From Sporanaerobacter acetigenes DSM 13106 (lineage in GTDB: Bacteria > Bacillota > Clostridia > Tissierellales > Sporanaerobacteraceae): 64,000 bases of DNA. The notes under the pieces are model-generated. The model was not told where the DNA came from. It searched no databases and was given only the letters and a program-made list of their open reading frames with translations. Below are positions 53,291-61,951 of this stretch, one piece after another (the first letter of the stretch is position 1; each line of letters begins with the position of its first letter). Both the position numbers and the translations under genes were made by a program. The stretch covers positions 140,483 through 204,482 of the forward strand of contig NZ_FQXR01000004.1 of NCBI RefSeq assembly GCF_900130025.1, in the 5' to 3' direction.

Positions 53291-53375
53291 TCACTATAAG
53301 TTTAACAATCGCATCATAAGGTCCAATTTTAGGCTTTTCTTTTTCAATCCACCCAACGTTCTCAATTTTCAACAT
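53291..53375 (-). pseudogene. N-terminal remnant of a zinc secondary-alcohol dehydrogenase
   Basis: Reads MLKIENVGWIEKEKPKIGPY and DAIVKLIVIAPC, the start of NADP-dependent isopropanol/sec-alcohol dehydrogenases, where it should continue to the metal-ligand region. After PC the similarity stops. The junction (53291) is where the unrelated decayed segment begins. Confidence 0.65.
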
Positions 53376-53406
53376 TGCAAAACTGTCTCAGTTGTCTCAC
53401 GCTATC

Positions 53407-54654
53407 TCACTTTTCTAATAATATGTCTTTTCTTCTATATATACTCGATATGATACCTATCATAGCCATATTAGCCATATTTAATGTTGTGCCATAGCTT
53501 ATGAATGGCAAAGAAAATCCTGCGAAAGGTACTAAGCCTAAAATCATAAGTATATTGTATGAAAACTGAACTATAAATATAGAAGCGAAACTTCCAACAA
53601 TCAATCTACCATATGAGTTTTTAATACTCTTAAATGTTTTTATCAATCTTATAAAAAATATTATTATTAGTAATATTAGAATTGCTCCTACTATCCACCC
53701 TAAAGTATATACAATATATGAAAATATCAGATTCGTATGCATCTCTGGCAATGTAAGTATTAAATTCGTATTGGTACCAAATCCATTTCCAAACAACCCT
53801 GCAGATGTGAGAAGTTTTCTTAATTGAATATCTATATATCCAGCACCCCCTGCAAAGTTTTCGGGGCTTAAAAACGAACGTATTCTTTGTGCTCTATAAT
53901 CTACACTAAAAACATTATATAATCCAATTGATATTATTAAAACAGCCACTCCTAAAATATACTTAATATTTATTCCTGACATTGTGGCTATAACCAATGC
54001 CACAACAAAATACATAACTGCTGAAACTAAGGATGACCAAGAGCTTCTTAAAAGAAACACTGCCATAGGTAATACGAATACTCCTAAATTTACAATACCT
54101 TTTCTTTTTTTCCATTCATCATCAGCAAACATACCTGCCATTGCCAATGCATAAAATATTGGAGCTATATATGCTATATCAACACCTGACCCAATTATTC
54201 TTATATCAAGCAAAAGTAAAATTGTTGTTGCCAAGTATATGTATTTAGAAAGTGGTTTAAGTCTTCTGTAATTATAGAAATATAAAAAAACTATGGCAAC
54301 AGCTCCTGCCAATATCATAAAAAGTGATTTCTGAAATAGGCCTGATTGAATAATATAAACGATAAGCATTCCCATTATTGAAAAAATAAGTGCCAATGCC
54401 AATATGCTCCACTCTGGTTTTGGCTTATGTACCTTATTTAGTTGCCTTCCTACTTCAAGAGGATCTCCCATTTGTTTAATTGCCATATCTATGGCTTCTT
54501 CTTTAGTGGAGCCTTCTTTTTCATGTTCCTCTACAGTGTCAATAAGATGTGTTGCAATTTCACTTCTTATTTCACTATGTGCTTCTCTAAATTTAACACA
54601 TGAACAAACTGTATCCATATATATCTTAATTCTTTGATTAGCCAGCAAATCCAT
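53407..54654 (-). CDS. permease-prefix + SEDS (FtsW/RodA-like) membrane protein
   Basis: 415 residues. Residues 1-75 form a HAAS/permease-prefix helical domain (HSEIRSEIATHLIDTVEEHE, AIKQMGDPLEVGRQLNKVHK), followed by about ten TM helices of SEDS type: YRAQRIRSFLSPE, GYIDIQLRKLLTSAGLFGNG and FISYGTTLNMANMAMIGI match FtsW/RodA. The catalytic Asp of the family motif HTDFIF is Asn308 here (MHTNLIF), and the following IGEELG is YIVYTLG. It is therefore unlikely to be a normal glycan polymerase. Start overlaps padR by 17 bp and follows GGAGGTGAA. Confidence 0.85.
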   Translation of the reverse strand: MDLLANQRIKIYMDTVCSCVKFREAHSEIRSEIATHLIDTVEEHEKEGSTKEEAIDMAIKQMGDPLEVGRQLNKVHKPKPEWSILALALIFSIMGMLIVYIIQSGLFQKSLFMILAGAVAIVFLYFYNYRRLKPLSKYIYLATTILLLLDIRIIGSGVDIAYIAPIFYALAMAGMFADDEWKKRKGIVNLGVFVLPMAVFLLRSSWSSLVSAVMYFVVALVIATMSGINIKYILGVAVLIISIGLYNVFSVDYRAQRIRSFLSPENFAGGAGYIDIQLRKLLTSAGLFGNGFGTNTNLILTLPEMHTNLIFSYIVYTLGWIVGAILILLIIIFFIRLIKTFKSIKNSYGRLIVGSFASIFIVQFSYNILMILGLVPFAGFSLPFISYGTTLNMANMAMIGIISSIYRRKDILLEK

Positions 54655-54985
54655 ACAAGTTCACCTCCAAAATTCTCTTTACAGCTTCGGCAAATACCCC
54701 CCACTCATTTTTCTTTTCTTCAATGACTTTCTTGCCTTTAGGGGTAATACTATAGTATTTTCTCTTTCTTTTGCCATCTCCACTTCCCCATTGAGATTTC
54801 AATAGACCTTCATCTTCTAATTTGTGAAGTAATGGATACAATGTTCCTTCTTTTAATTCAAAAACTCCTTTAGACCTATTCTCCATTTCCTTTATTATTT
54901 CATATCCGTACATAGTTTTTTCTTCTAACAAGCTCAATATCAACATATCCGTACTTCCCTTAATTAGTTCATTGTTAACTTTCAC
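54638..54985 (-). CDS. PadR-family repressor
   Basis: 115-residue winged-helix regulator. KGSTDMLILSLLEEKTMYGYEIIKEME at the start, the EGTLYPLLHKLEDEGLL wing motif and KRKRKYYSITPKGK. Start GTG at 54985 follows GGAGGTGA. Upstream partner of the SEDS-like gene with a 17-bp overlap. Probably represses its own promoter. Confidence 0.92.
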   Translation of the reverse strand: MKVNNELIKGSTDMLILSLLEEKTMYGYEIIKEMENRSKGVFELKEGTLYPLLHKLEDEGLLKSQWGSGDGKRKRKYYSITPKGKKVIEEKKNEWGVFAEAVKRILEVNLYGFAG

Positions 54986-55013
54986 AAGCTCACCTCCTAT
55001 ACATAGATATTCG

Positions 55014-55034
55014 ATACATAGATTATCTATGTAT
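55014..55034 (-). promoter_or_regulatory. probable PadR operator
   Basis: ATACATAGAT and ATCTATGTAT around one base (21 bp), starting 1 bp from the -10 element; a further half site ATACATAGATAT lies at 54999-55010. Confidence 0.7.
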
Positions 55035-55035
55035 A

Positions 55036-55064
55036 AAGATATCACTCTATTATACCAATGTCAA
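55036..55064 (-). promoter_or_regulatory. sigma-A promoter of padR-SEDS operon
   Basis: TTGACA (55059-55064), 17 bp, TATCTT (55036-55041) on the minus strand. Confidence 0.65.
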
Positions 55065-55093
55065 TGGGAAAAATATTAGTTTCAAATGTTTTT

Positions 55094-55122
55094 GCGACAG
55101 CGAGAACCGTCCCTCCTGTAGC
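55094..55122 (+). repeat. REP-like element, degenerate 3' arm
   Basis: GCGACAGCGAGAACCGTCCC followed by TCCTGTAGC instead of CGCTGTCGC. The intact left side matches the copy at 5211. Confidence 0.75.
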
Positions 55123-55127
55123 ACAAT

Positions 55128-55280
55128 AAAACTTTTGTCAAGAAAAGAGGTTGGACACAAATTGCACTATGGTCTCATAAAATAAGCTTTGACCACCCTA
55201 CTAAAAAAGCAAATTCTACATATATTTCTTTACCTTATGATGAATATCCGTGGAATATTTTTGACTATACAGAAATTTAG
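55128..55280 (+). pseudogene. C-terminal remnant of an RluA-type pseudouridine synthase
   Basis: 51 in-frame codons, no start, ending TAG. Reads RGWTQIALWSHKISFDHP then YISLPYDEYPWNIFDY, like the end of RluA-family proteins (strand LHSxKIxFxHP, then PPxxxPWN). The upstream catalytic part is missing and replaced by a REP-like element 6 bp away. Confidence 0.6.
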
Positions 55281-55301
55281 GGAACGATAAAAATCGTTCC
55301 C
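55280..55301. terminator. hairpin downstream of the cysteine desulfidase gene
   Basis: GGGAACGAT, 4 nt, ATCGTTCCC. No strong T run, so termination is uncertain. Confidence 0.5.
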
Positions 55302-55303
55302 TA

Positions 55304-56581
55304 TTAATCTATTATATCTATAATGACTGAATCTGTAGCAGCTAATCCATCTCTACATAAGATACCTAAATTTTTTATGGTATCCTCTATGGTAGAGCCA
55401 ATGATTCCAGTATTTGAACGTACAACAATGTTCTCCATAGCTAAATAAGCCGCTATAACAGCTTCCCCAGCAGAAGTGGATAGTTTTAATGCACAAGTTT
55501 CTTTAGCTCCATCACATATCATTCCAGTTAAATTAGATAACATATTTTGACATGCACCTTGAATTTGGGCATCATCTCCACCTAAAAGCCAAGTAATCCC
55601 TGCACCAGCGCCAATTCCAGCTGCAATTGCACAGCCACACATAGCTGACAATTTTCCCGTATATATCTTTACATATTTATTTATTACATGGGCCAAAAAT
55701 ACAGCTCTTATCTCTCTTTCCTTTGGGATATCCTTTTCTTCTGCAACTACTGAAATAGGAAGTACTACCCCAAGTCCTTGATTTCCACTGCCCCCACTAG
55801 TCATTATAGGACAATCTCCCCCACCCATTCTCATATCAGCAGAAGCAGCTGTCAAAATTCTTGCTTGAGTTGGAGCATCCCTACATATTTTCCCCTCATC
55901 TTGGAGTTTTTTAAGGGTCTTACCTATTTTCATGCCATTCCCATATTCCAATCCCTTTTCAGCAGCATTTCTATTCATTTCGATTCCATCTTCAATAAAC
56001 TTAAGCTCATCTAAAGGTATAGTTTCACATATCTCTCTAATCTCAACAAAACTCAATTCCTTCAAAAAATCTGATGATGCCTTGTCTTCAATATCAGTTT
56101 TGTCTTCAAATACAGTTTTCCCATTAACCTTGATCGTTTCAATATGGGTATGACAATTCTTTAATTCCACTTCTATTTCTTCTTTAGAAGTATTGACTAG
56201 AATATTTACAAATACATCTGGAACATTTTCTACATAATCTACCTTTACCTTTTCTTTTTTTAACATTTCATGAGCTATTTCAATAGTCCCTTCATCTATT
56301 TTTCTTAAAACCATAAGACCATCATTCTTATCTCCACCTAAAATTCCCAATGCTCCAGCTAAATCCAGTCCCCATTCATCTGTATTTGGAATTATGACAG
56401 ACTTACCATTTTTATATATATTTTTGCTAACCTTTATATATATATTATCTATAGTTCCTGTTATATAATCTCTTGAAGCTGCTGCTGCATAAGCTACAGC
56501 TACAGGCTCAGTACATCCCAATGCAGGAACTGCATCTTGTTTGACCATGTTTATCAAATCTTTCATATACCTGTTTTCCAA
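55304..56581 (-). CDS. cyuA: L-cysteine desulfidase (CyuA / UPF0597 family)
   Basis: 425 residues. Conserved DAVPALGCTEPVAVAYAAA at the N-terminus and CGCAIAAGIGAGAGITWLLGG near 320 of the Fe-S serine dehydratase-like cysteine desulfidases. Converts L-cysteine to sulfide, pyruvate and ammonia. Start TTG follows GAAGGTG; an ATG five codons later lacks a ribosome site. Has a sigma-54 promoter and follows the gene of an activator, like the CdsR-controlled cdsB of Clostridioides difficile. Confidence 0.92.
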   Translation of the reverse strand: MENRYMKDLINMVKQDAVPALGCTEPVAVAYAAAASRDYITGTIDNIYIKVSKNIYKNGKSVIIPNTDEWGLDLAGALGILGGDKNDGLMVLRKIDEGTIEIAHEMLKKEKVKVDYVENVPDVFVNILVNTSKEEIEVELKNCHTHIETIKVNGKTVFEDKTDIEDKASSDFLKELSFVEIREICETIPLDELKFIEDGIEMNRNAAEKGLEYGNGMKIGKTLKKLQDEGKICRDAPTQARILTAASADMRMGGGDCPIMTSGGSGNQGLGVVLPISVVAEEKDIPKEREIRAVFLAHVINKYVKIYTGKLSAMCGCAIAAGIGAGAGITWLLGGDDAQIQGACQNMLSNLTGMICDGAKETCALKLSTSAGEAVIAAYLAMENIVVRSNTGIIGSTIEDTIKNLGILCRDGLAATDSVIIDIID

Positions 56582-56620
56582 TTTAGCACCTTCTTAAATA
56601 AAGTATTTATCATATAATAA

Positions 56621-56637
56621 TGCAAGAAACATACCAA
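56621..56637 (-). promoter_or_regulatory. sigma-54 (-24/-12) promoter of cyuA
   Basis: TTGGTATGTTTCTTGCA on the minus strand, GG and GC 10 nt apart, 40 bp before the start codon. Confidence 0.8.
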
Positions 56638-56708
56638 AGTGCAAATGGGCATTTAACTCTTCTTCACCTTTTTACAACAAAAAAATTTCTTATAAATGCA
56701 AATTTTTT

Positions 56709-56784
56709 ATAAGAAAAGGCTTCCGTTGAAAGCATTTTAACAATCAAGGAAGCCTTTTTCGAAACCCATTTCGAAAAGTTTTAT
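56709..56784 (-). repeat. two-hairpin repeat element, copy B
   Basis: On the minus strand: ATAAAACTTTTCGAAATGGG, TTTCGAAAAAGGCTTCCTT, a variable loop, GGAAGCCTTTTCTTAT. First hairpin CTTTTCGAAA/TTTCGAAAAG, second AAGGCTTCC/GGAAGCCTT, the latter likely terminating the activator gene. A homologous copy is at 59226-59298. Confidence 0.75.
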
Positions 56785-56798
56785 GTTTTTCTCATTTT

Positions 56799-56814
56799 TG
56801 CAAAGGAATTTGCA
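56799..56814 (-). promoter_or_regulatory. candidate upstream activator site for cyuA
   Basis: TGCAAAGGAATTTGCA, 6-bp perfect arms, about 160 bp upstream of the -24 element, at the usual distance for enhancer sites. Related TTTGCA/TGCAAA halves lie at about 56640 and 56697. Confidence 0.4.
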
Positions 56815-58578
56815 TTATTGCAAATTATATTTAGCCAATTTTCTATATAGTGTAGATAAATTTATTCCCAATATTGAAGCAATTTTCCCCTTATCTTCAG
56901 TAGTATCTCCATAGGTTTTTAGATAAGATTTTAAAATTTCTTTTTCATAATCCTCTATTATATCTTTCAATTTTCCACTTTTATTTGTCTTATCTTTATT
57001 ATCTAAAAAATATTTCTTAATAGTATAAGGTAAGTTTTCAAAATTTATTTCTTCGCCTTTAACTACATTTACTAAATATTCAACTGCATTTTCTAATTCT
57101 CTTACATTTCCAGGCCAATTGTATTTATTGAAGGCCTCTTGTACTTCTCTAGAAAAATATTTCGAATTTATACCTAGTTTATTGCAATATTTTTCAAGTT
57201 CATATTCACTCAATATTTCTATATCTTCTATTCTTTCTCTCAGAGGAGGTATATGAATAGGTATCACATTCAATCTATAATATAAATCTTCTCTGAATTC
57301 TCCATCCAATGCCATCTCTTCTAAATTCCTATTGGTAGCAGCTATGAGTCTAAAATCAACAGGAATCAATTCTTTTCCTCCAACTCTCATAAAAGCTTCT
57401 TCTTGAAGAACCCTCAAGAGTTTAGGCTGCAAATGTATAGGTAAATCTCCTATTTCGTCTAAAAACAAAGTGCCTCCGTTGGCCAATTCAAATTTCCCCA
57501 TTTGCCCTTCTTTTCTAGCTCCTGTGAATGCTCCTCCTTCATATCCAAATAATTCGCTTTCCAATAGATTGTCTGGTATTGAAGCACAATTTATAGCTAC
57601 AAAAGGACAATTCACTCTGTCACTTGAATTGTGAATTGCTCTTGCAAACAGTTCTTTTCCTGTTCCGCTTTCACCCCTAAGTAGTACACTAGATTTACTG
57701 GGTGCAACTTTTTTAGATATATCTTTTACTTCCATTATTTTAGGGCTATTACCTATTATATGCTCAAATGTAATGCTATTTTGCCCTTCTATAAGCTTAT
57801 ATGCATTTCTTATCATATGTGAGGTCTTGTGGATCTCAATTATATTGCTTACATTTTTATCTTCTATCATAACTGGAATTGTCTTTATGATAAAGCTTTT
57901 TCTTTTATTATTCACAGTCACTTTTACTTCAATAGGACTTGGTTTTTTAAAATCTAATTTTAAATCTGGGATTATCTCAAATATAGATTTATTGACTAGA
58001 GTCTCACCCTTTATCTTTAGATAATCTTCAGCCTTAGAATTGATAAACTTTATGATTCCTCCATTGTCCGTGCATATAATGCCATTGCCTAAACCATCTA
58101 TTATCATATTGATTTCTTCAGTTTGTATTGTAAGTTCAGTTATAGTTTTTGTATATTTTAAATTTCCAGCCAACAAATCTCCCAATTTATTTAAAAAAAC
58201 TATCAAGGAATCATAATCTTTTTGGATTTTCTTTTTTTGTTCCATATTGAAAGCTATAAGCCCTATGACACCTAATAGTTCTCCATTATTCATTATAGGA
58301 TAACCTATAGTTGCCATTTCAGCACAACTTCCCTTTAGACTACATTCCATGCATTTTTGACTTATATTTGGATTGTCTATAAACTCTGGTTTTTTTCTTT
58401 TTGCTATTGATTCAAAGGAACAATTTTTAGGTATCTTTTCGCCTATTAAATTTTTGTATTCTCCTGTAGCTGCTACCCTATTAAAATTTGCATCTACAAT
58501 AGTTACATCTACATTCAACACAGCAGAAATAGCCTCTGCTACTTCTTGGGCTGATTTTTGAATACTAAACAAATCCAT
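56815..58578 (-). CDS. sigma-54 enhancer-binding activator (CdsR-like)
   Basis: 587 residues. N-terminal GAF-like sensor (about 1-150) with Cys-rich segment KCMECSLKGSC, PAS domain (about 155-250), AAA+ core with GESGTGKE and the GAFTGA loop (about 290-500), and Fis-type HTH (IASILGINLSTLYRKLAK) at the end. Start MDLFSIQ at 58578 follows GGAGGAG. Situated upstream of cyuA, which has a -24/-12 promoter, so it probably activates cysteine breakdown when cysteine is high. The Cys cluster may sense cysteine or redox. Confidence 0.9.
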   Translation of the reverse strand: MDLFSIQKSAQEVAEAISAVLNVDVTIVDANFNRVAATGEYKNLIGEKIPKNCSFESIAKRKKPEFIDNPNISQKCMECSLKGSCAEMATIGYPIMNNGELLGVIGLIAFNMEQKKKIQKDYDSLIVFLNKLGDLLAGNLKYTKTITELTIQTEEINMIIDGLGNGIICTDNGGIIKFINSKAEDYLKIKGETLVNKSIFEIIPDLKLDFKKPSPIEVKVTVNNKRKSFIIKTIPVMIEDKNVSNIIEIHKTSHMIRNAYKLIEGQNSITFEHIIGNSPKIMEVKDISKKVAPSKSSVLLRGESGTGKELFARAIHNSSDRVNCPFVAINCASIPDNLLESELFGYEGGAFTGARKEGQMGKFELANGGTLFLDEIGDLPIHLQPKLLRVLQEEAFMRVGGKELIPVDFRLIAATNRNLEEMALDGEFREDLYYRLNVIPIHIPPLRERIEDIEILSEYELEKYCNKLGINSKYFSREVQEAFNKYNWPGNVRELENAVEYLVNVVKGEEINFENLPYTIKKYFLDNKDKTNKSGKLKDIIEDYEKEILKSYLKTYGDTTEDKGKIASILGINLSTLYRKLAKYNLQ

Positions 58579-58674
58579 AGTATCTCCTCCAAAATTAAAT
58601 ATCACATCAATATATTTTATTCCCTCTGAATCCTAATATCATTATACCGCAAAAATTAAAAGATATCGCTTTGC

Positions 58675-59168
58675 CTATAATATTTTGCATCCTAATGTTT
58701 TCTTTGCTTCCTTCAATGCAAAATTGTGAGCATCTAAGTCAAAACTAGCAACTCCATCTTTATATATATTGACCTTATATCCTAAATTTCGAGCATCTGC
58801 ACAAGTATATAGTATACATATATTTGTACAAACTCCAACTACATACAATTCATCTATTCCTTTTTCCCTTAGATAAAGATCTAAATCAGTTCCAAAAAAT
58901 GCACTATATCTTCTTTTTTTACTTCAAACTCTTCTATAATTTTGCTCCCTTCAGTATTTGCTACGCAATGAGATGGGAACATATCAAATTCTTTGTCATC
59001 TATTTCATGATTATCGCAGATGAAAATTACTGAATTTTTTTCTTCTCTAAAACTAGCTATTTTTTCTCCGACAAAATTGATTATTTTCTCCCCTGCCTTT
59101 CCTGTATATAATGCTCCATTTTCGGAAATAAAATCGTTCAGCATGTCAATAACTAACAAGGCCTTCAT
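58675..59168 (-). pseudogene. isochorismatase/nicotinamidase family gene with frameshift
   Basis: MKALLVIDMLNDFIS starts at 59168 behind TTGGAGG. The frame continues as FEVKK then hits a run of seven A (58914-58920) after which the correct continuation, RYSAFFGTDLDLYLREKGI and LYVVGVCTNICI (catalytic Cys), is in the -1 frame up to a TAG at 58675. Restored length 164 residues. A single missing A explains it: mutation, sequencing error, or slippage on A-AAA-AAA, a known -1 heptamer type. Catalytic Asp, Lys region and Cys are all present in the split parts. Confidence 0.8.
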
Positions 59169-59225
59169 CTTTATCCCTCCAAATATTCTTTTATAACCCA
59201 TAGGAAAGTTCTAGTTTTCCTTAAT

Positions 59226-59298
59226 ATAAAACTTTCCGAAATGAGTTTCAAAAAAGGCTACCTTAATTTTTAATTTTTTTATTGGAAGCCTTTTTTAT
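59226..59298 (+). repeat. two-hairpin repeat element, copy A
   Basis: ATAAAACTTTCCGAAATGAG, TTTCAAAAAAGGCTACCTT, variable loop, GGAAGCCTTTTTTAT. About 90 percent identical to copy B over the first 39 bases and the last 16. Lies between the isochorismatase gene and panG. Confidence 0.75.
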
Positions 59299-59429
59299 GT
59301 TTATATTCTATAAAACAAATTGTTTTCCTTCATGAAAGCTTTTTTATTGATTTAATTTATCTTTTTATGTTATTATTTATATGGCTCATATCCTTTTGGA
59401 ATGGGACTATGGTACAAGGAGTGAAAAAA

Positions 59430-60290
59430 ATGAATATAGGTTTTATAGGTGCCGGAAAGGTTGGCTGTTCCTTCGGACACTACCTCAAACAGCAGGATTT
59501 ACCTATTGTTGGCTACTATAGCCGAAGTAAATCTTCATCTTTTTATGCCGCAAACCTAACTAGAAGCTCACCTCTTAACTTTGATGAGCTAGTTAAAAAA
59601 TCTGATTATATCTTTATAACAACACCAGATGATGTGATCAGCAACATATGGAATCAAATGCTTAAATATGATTTAGAAGGCAAATTCATATTCCATATGA
59701 GTGGCTGTCTATCTTCTAGTGTATTTACTGGTTATAAAGATAAAAATGCACACTGCTATTCCCTTCATCCATTATATTCTTTCGCAGGGAAAAATTCATC
59801 AAACTTAAAAAATACCATTTTTTCAATAGAAGGTGAAAATATTGAAAAAATAAAACCACTTCTTCAAAAAGCTAATATAAATTATTTTGTAATTGAAGAA
59901 GAAAACAAACCACTATACCATGCATCAGCAGTATTTGTTTCTAACTATATAGTTTCATTGGCAAAGATTGCAGAAAATTTGCTCATTAAATGTGGACTGA
60001 ATAAATCTCAATGTGTGAATGGAATATATCCTCTAATGGAAAGCACAATAAATAATATAAAAGAAAGCGGAATTGATAATTCACTAACAGGTCCAATAGT
60101 ACGAGGAGATATACACACTGTTGAAAAACATTTAGATAATCTTGATGAATATTATGAAATATATAAAAGTTTGGGGACAATAGCATTGGAAATTGCAAAA
60201 GTGCAAAAAAACTTATCAAATGATACTATTTGTGAATTGCAAAAAATACTAAGAGGTGATTGTAATGAAAAAGACTATATCGACATTTAA
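59430..60290 (+). CDS. panG: alternative ketopantoate reductase PanG family
   Basis: 286 residues. Rossmann NAD(P) motif GFIGAGKVG at the N-terminus, then a DUF2520 C-terminal helical domain ([34 protein letters not shown]). PanG replaces PanE in some bacteria (known in Francisella). It heads a complete pan operon that has no panE, which supports the role. Start at 59430 follows AAGGAG; overlaps panB by 26 bp. Confidence 0.88.
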   Translation: MNIGFIGAGKVGCSFGHYLKQQDLPIVGYYSRSKSSSFYAANLTRSSPLNFDELVKKSDYIFITTPDDVISNIWNQMLKYDLEGKFIFHMSGCLSSSVFTGYKDKNAHCYSLHPLYSFAGKNSSNLKNTIFSIEGENIEKIKPLLQKANINYFVIEEENKPLYHASAVFVSNYIVSLAKIAENLLIKCGLNKSQCVNGIYPLMESTINNIKESGIDNSLTGPIVRGDIHTVEKHLDNLDEYYEIYKSLGTIALEIAKVQKNLSNDTICELQKILRGDCNEKDYIDI

Positions 60291-61095
60291 AGATGCTAAA
60301 AATAATAATGAAAAATTATCAATGATAACTTCATATGACTATTCTATGGCAAAATTAGTTGATGAAGCAGGAATAGATGGTATATTGGTTGGAGACTCTC
60401 TAGGGATGGTAACATTAGGCTATGAAAATACTCTAGCTGTTACAATAGATGATATGATTCATCATACAAAGGCAGTAAGCAGAGGTGCTAAAAACGCTTT
60501 AATCGTTGCAGACATGCCCTTTTTGTCCTACCACATAAGTATAGAAGAAAGTATCAAAAATGCTGGCAGATTGATTAAAGAAGGAAATGCACATTGTGTT
60601 AAATTAGAAGGTGGAATTGAAATTATAGACAAAGTAGAAGCAATAATAAAAGCACAAATACCTGTAATGGGACATATTGGTTTAACACCTCAATCTATTA
60701 ATATGTTTGGCGGTTTTAAGGTACAAGGAAAGACTATAAATCAAATACAAAAGCTAATTGATGATGCTAAAGCTTTAGAAGAAGCAGGAGTATTTGCAAT
60801 AGTTTTAGAATGCATACCTGAAAAAATAGCAAAGATAATCACTGAAAGTATATCAATACCTACTATTGGAATAGGTGCTGGAAAGTACTGTGATGGTCAA
60901 ATATTGGTCGTAAATGATATGTTAGGGATGTACTCTGACTTCACTCCCAAGTTTGTAAAACAATATAAAAATTTAAAAGAAGATATAAATGAAGCAATTA
61001 ATGATTATATAACTGATGTAAAAAAGGGTGATTTTCCAGAAGAAAAACACAGCTTTAAAATAGATGAAAAGATATTAGATGAATTAAATAAATAG
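60265..61095 (+). CDS. panB: ketopantoate hydroxymethyltransferase
   Basis: 276 residues. [30 protein letters not shown]-type N-terminus with Mg-binding [12 protein letters not shown] and [14 protein letters not shown]. Start at 60265 behind AGAGGTGAT; the longer frame would start GTG at 60256. Confidence 0.96.
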   Translation: MKKTISTFKDAKNNNEKLSMITSYDYSMAKLVDEAGIDGILVGDSLGMVTLGYENTLAVTIDDMIHHTKAVSRGAKNALIVADMPFLSYHISIEESIKNAGRLIKEGNAHCVKLEGGIEIIDKVEAIIKAQIPVMGHIGLTPQSINMFGGFKVQGKTINQIQKLIDDAKALEEAGVFAIVLECIPEKIAKIITESISIPTIGIGAGKYCDGQILVVNDMLGMYSDFTPKFVKQYKNLKEDINEAINDYITDVKKGDFPEEKHSFKIDEKILDELNK

Positions 61096-61107
61096 GGGGC
61101 GACAAAG

Positions 61108-61941
61108 ATGAAAGTAATAAGTTCTATAGAAGAAATAAAAAAAATTAAAAGGTATAATATCTCCATAGGATTTGTGCCTACTATGGGATATCTCCATGAA
61201 GGCCATATAAGCCTTATAAAAAAAGCTAGAGAAGAAAATGACATTGTAATCACGAGCATCTTTGTCAATCCAACACAATTTGGTCCTAATGAAGATTTTG
61301 AAAAATATCCTAGAGATGAAAGTAGAGATCTTCAAAAATGTGAAGAAAATGGTTGTGATATAGTGTTCTTACCTCAAGTTGATGAGATGTATCCTGATTC
61401 TTTTCTTACCTTTGTACAAGTAGAAGAATTGGGAAAAGGACTATGTGGAAAATCTAGACCAACTCATTTTAGAGGAGTTACCACTGTTTTAACTAAGCTG
61501 TTTAATATTGTTAAGCCTGATAGAGCCTACTTTGGACAAAAAGATGCACAACAGCTAGTAATAGTAAAAAAGATGGTTGAAGATTTAAATATGGATGTAG
61601 AAATAATAGGCTGCCCTATAGTTAGAGAAGCAGATGGATTGGCCATTAGTTCAAGAAATACCTACTTAAGTCCAGAAGAAAGAAATGATGCATTATTCTT
61701 AAATAAATCACTAAAATTAGCAAAGAATTTAATTGAAAATGGTGAAAAGAATATATCTATAATAAAAAATGAAATGAAAGAGACAATACTATCAGGAAAT
61801 AACAATTCTATTGACTATATTGAGTTTGTAGATACAAAAACATTGAACCCTGTTTCAGAAATTAAAGATAAAGTACTCATTGCAATAGCTGTAAAAGTTG
61901 GTAAAACTCGACTCATAGATAATATAGTTGTAGAATTGTAG
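61108..61941 (+). CDS. panC: pantothenate synthetase
   Basis: 277 residues. [16 protein letters not shown] (HIGH-like), [31 protein letters not shown] and [13 protein letters not shown] (KMSKS-like). Twelve bp after panB. Joins pantoate with beta-alanine. Confidence 0.97.
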   Translation: MKVISSIEEIKKIKRYNISIGFVPTMGYLHEGHISLIKKAREENDIVITSIFVNPTQFGPNEDFEKYPRDESRDLQKCEENGCDIVFLPQVDEMYPDSFLTFVQVEELGKGLCGKSRPTHFRGVTTVLTKLFNIVKPDRAYFGQKDAQQLVIVKKMVEDLNMDVEIIGCPIVREADGLAISSRNTYLSPEERNDALFLNKSLKLAKNLIENGEKNISIIKNEMKETILSGNNNSIDYIEFVDTKTLNPVSEIKDKVLIAIAVKVGKTRLIDNIVVEL

Positions 61942-61951
61942 GAGGTCAATT

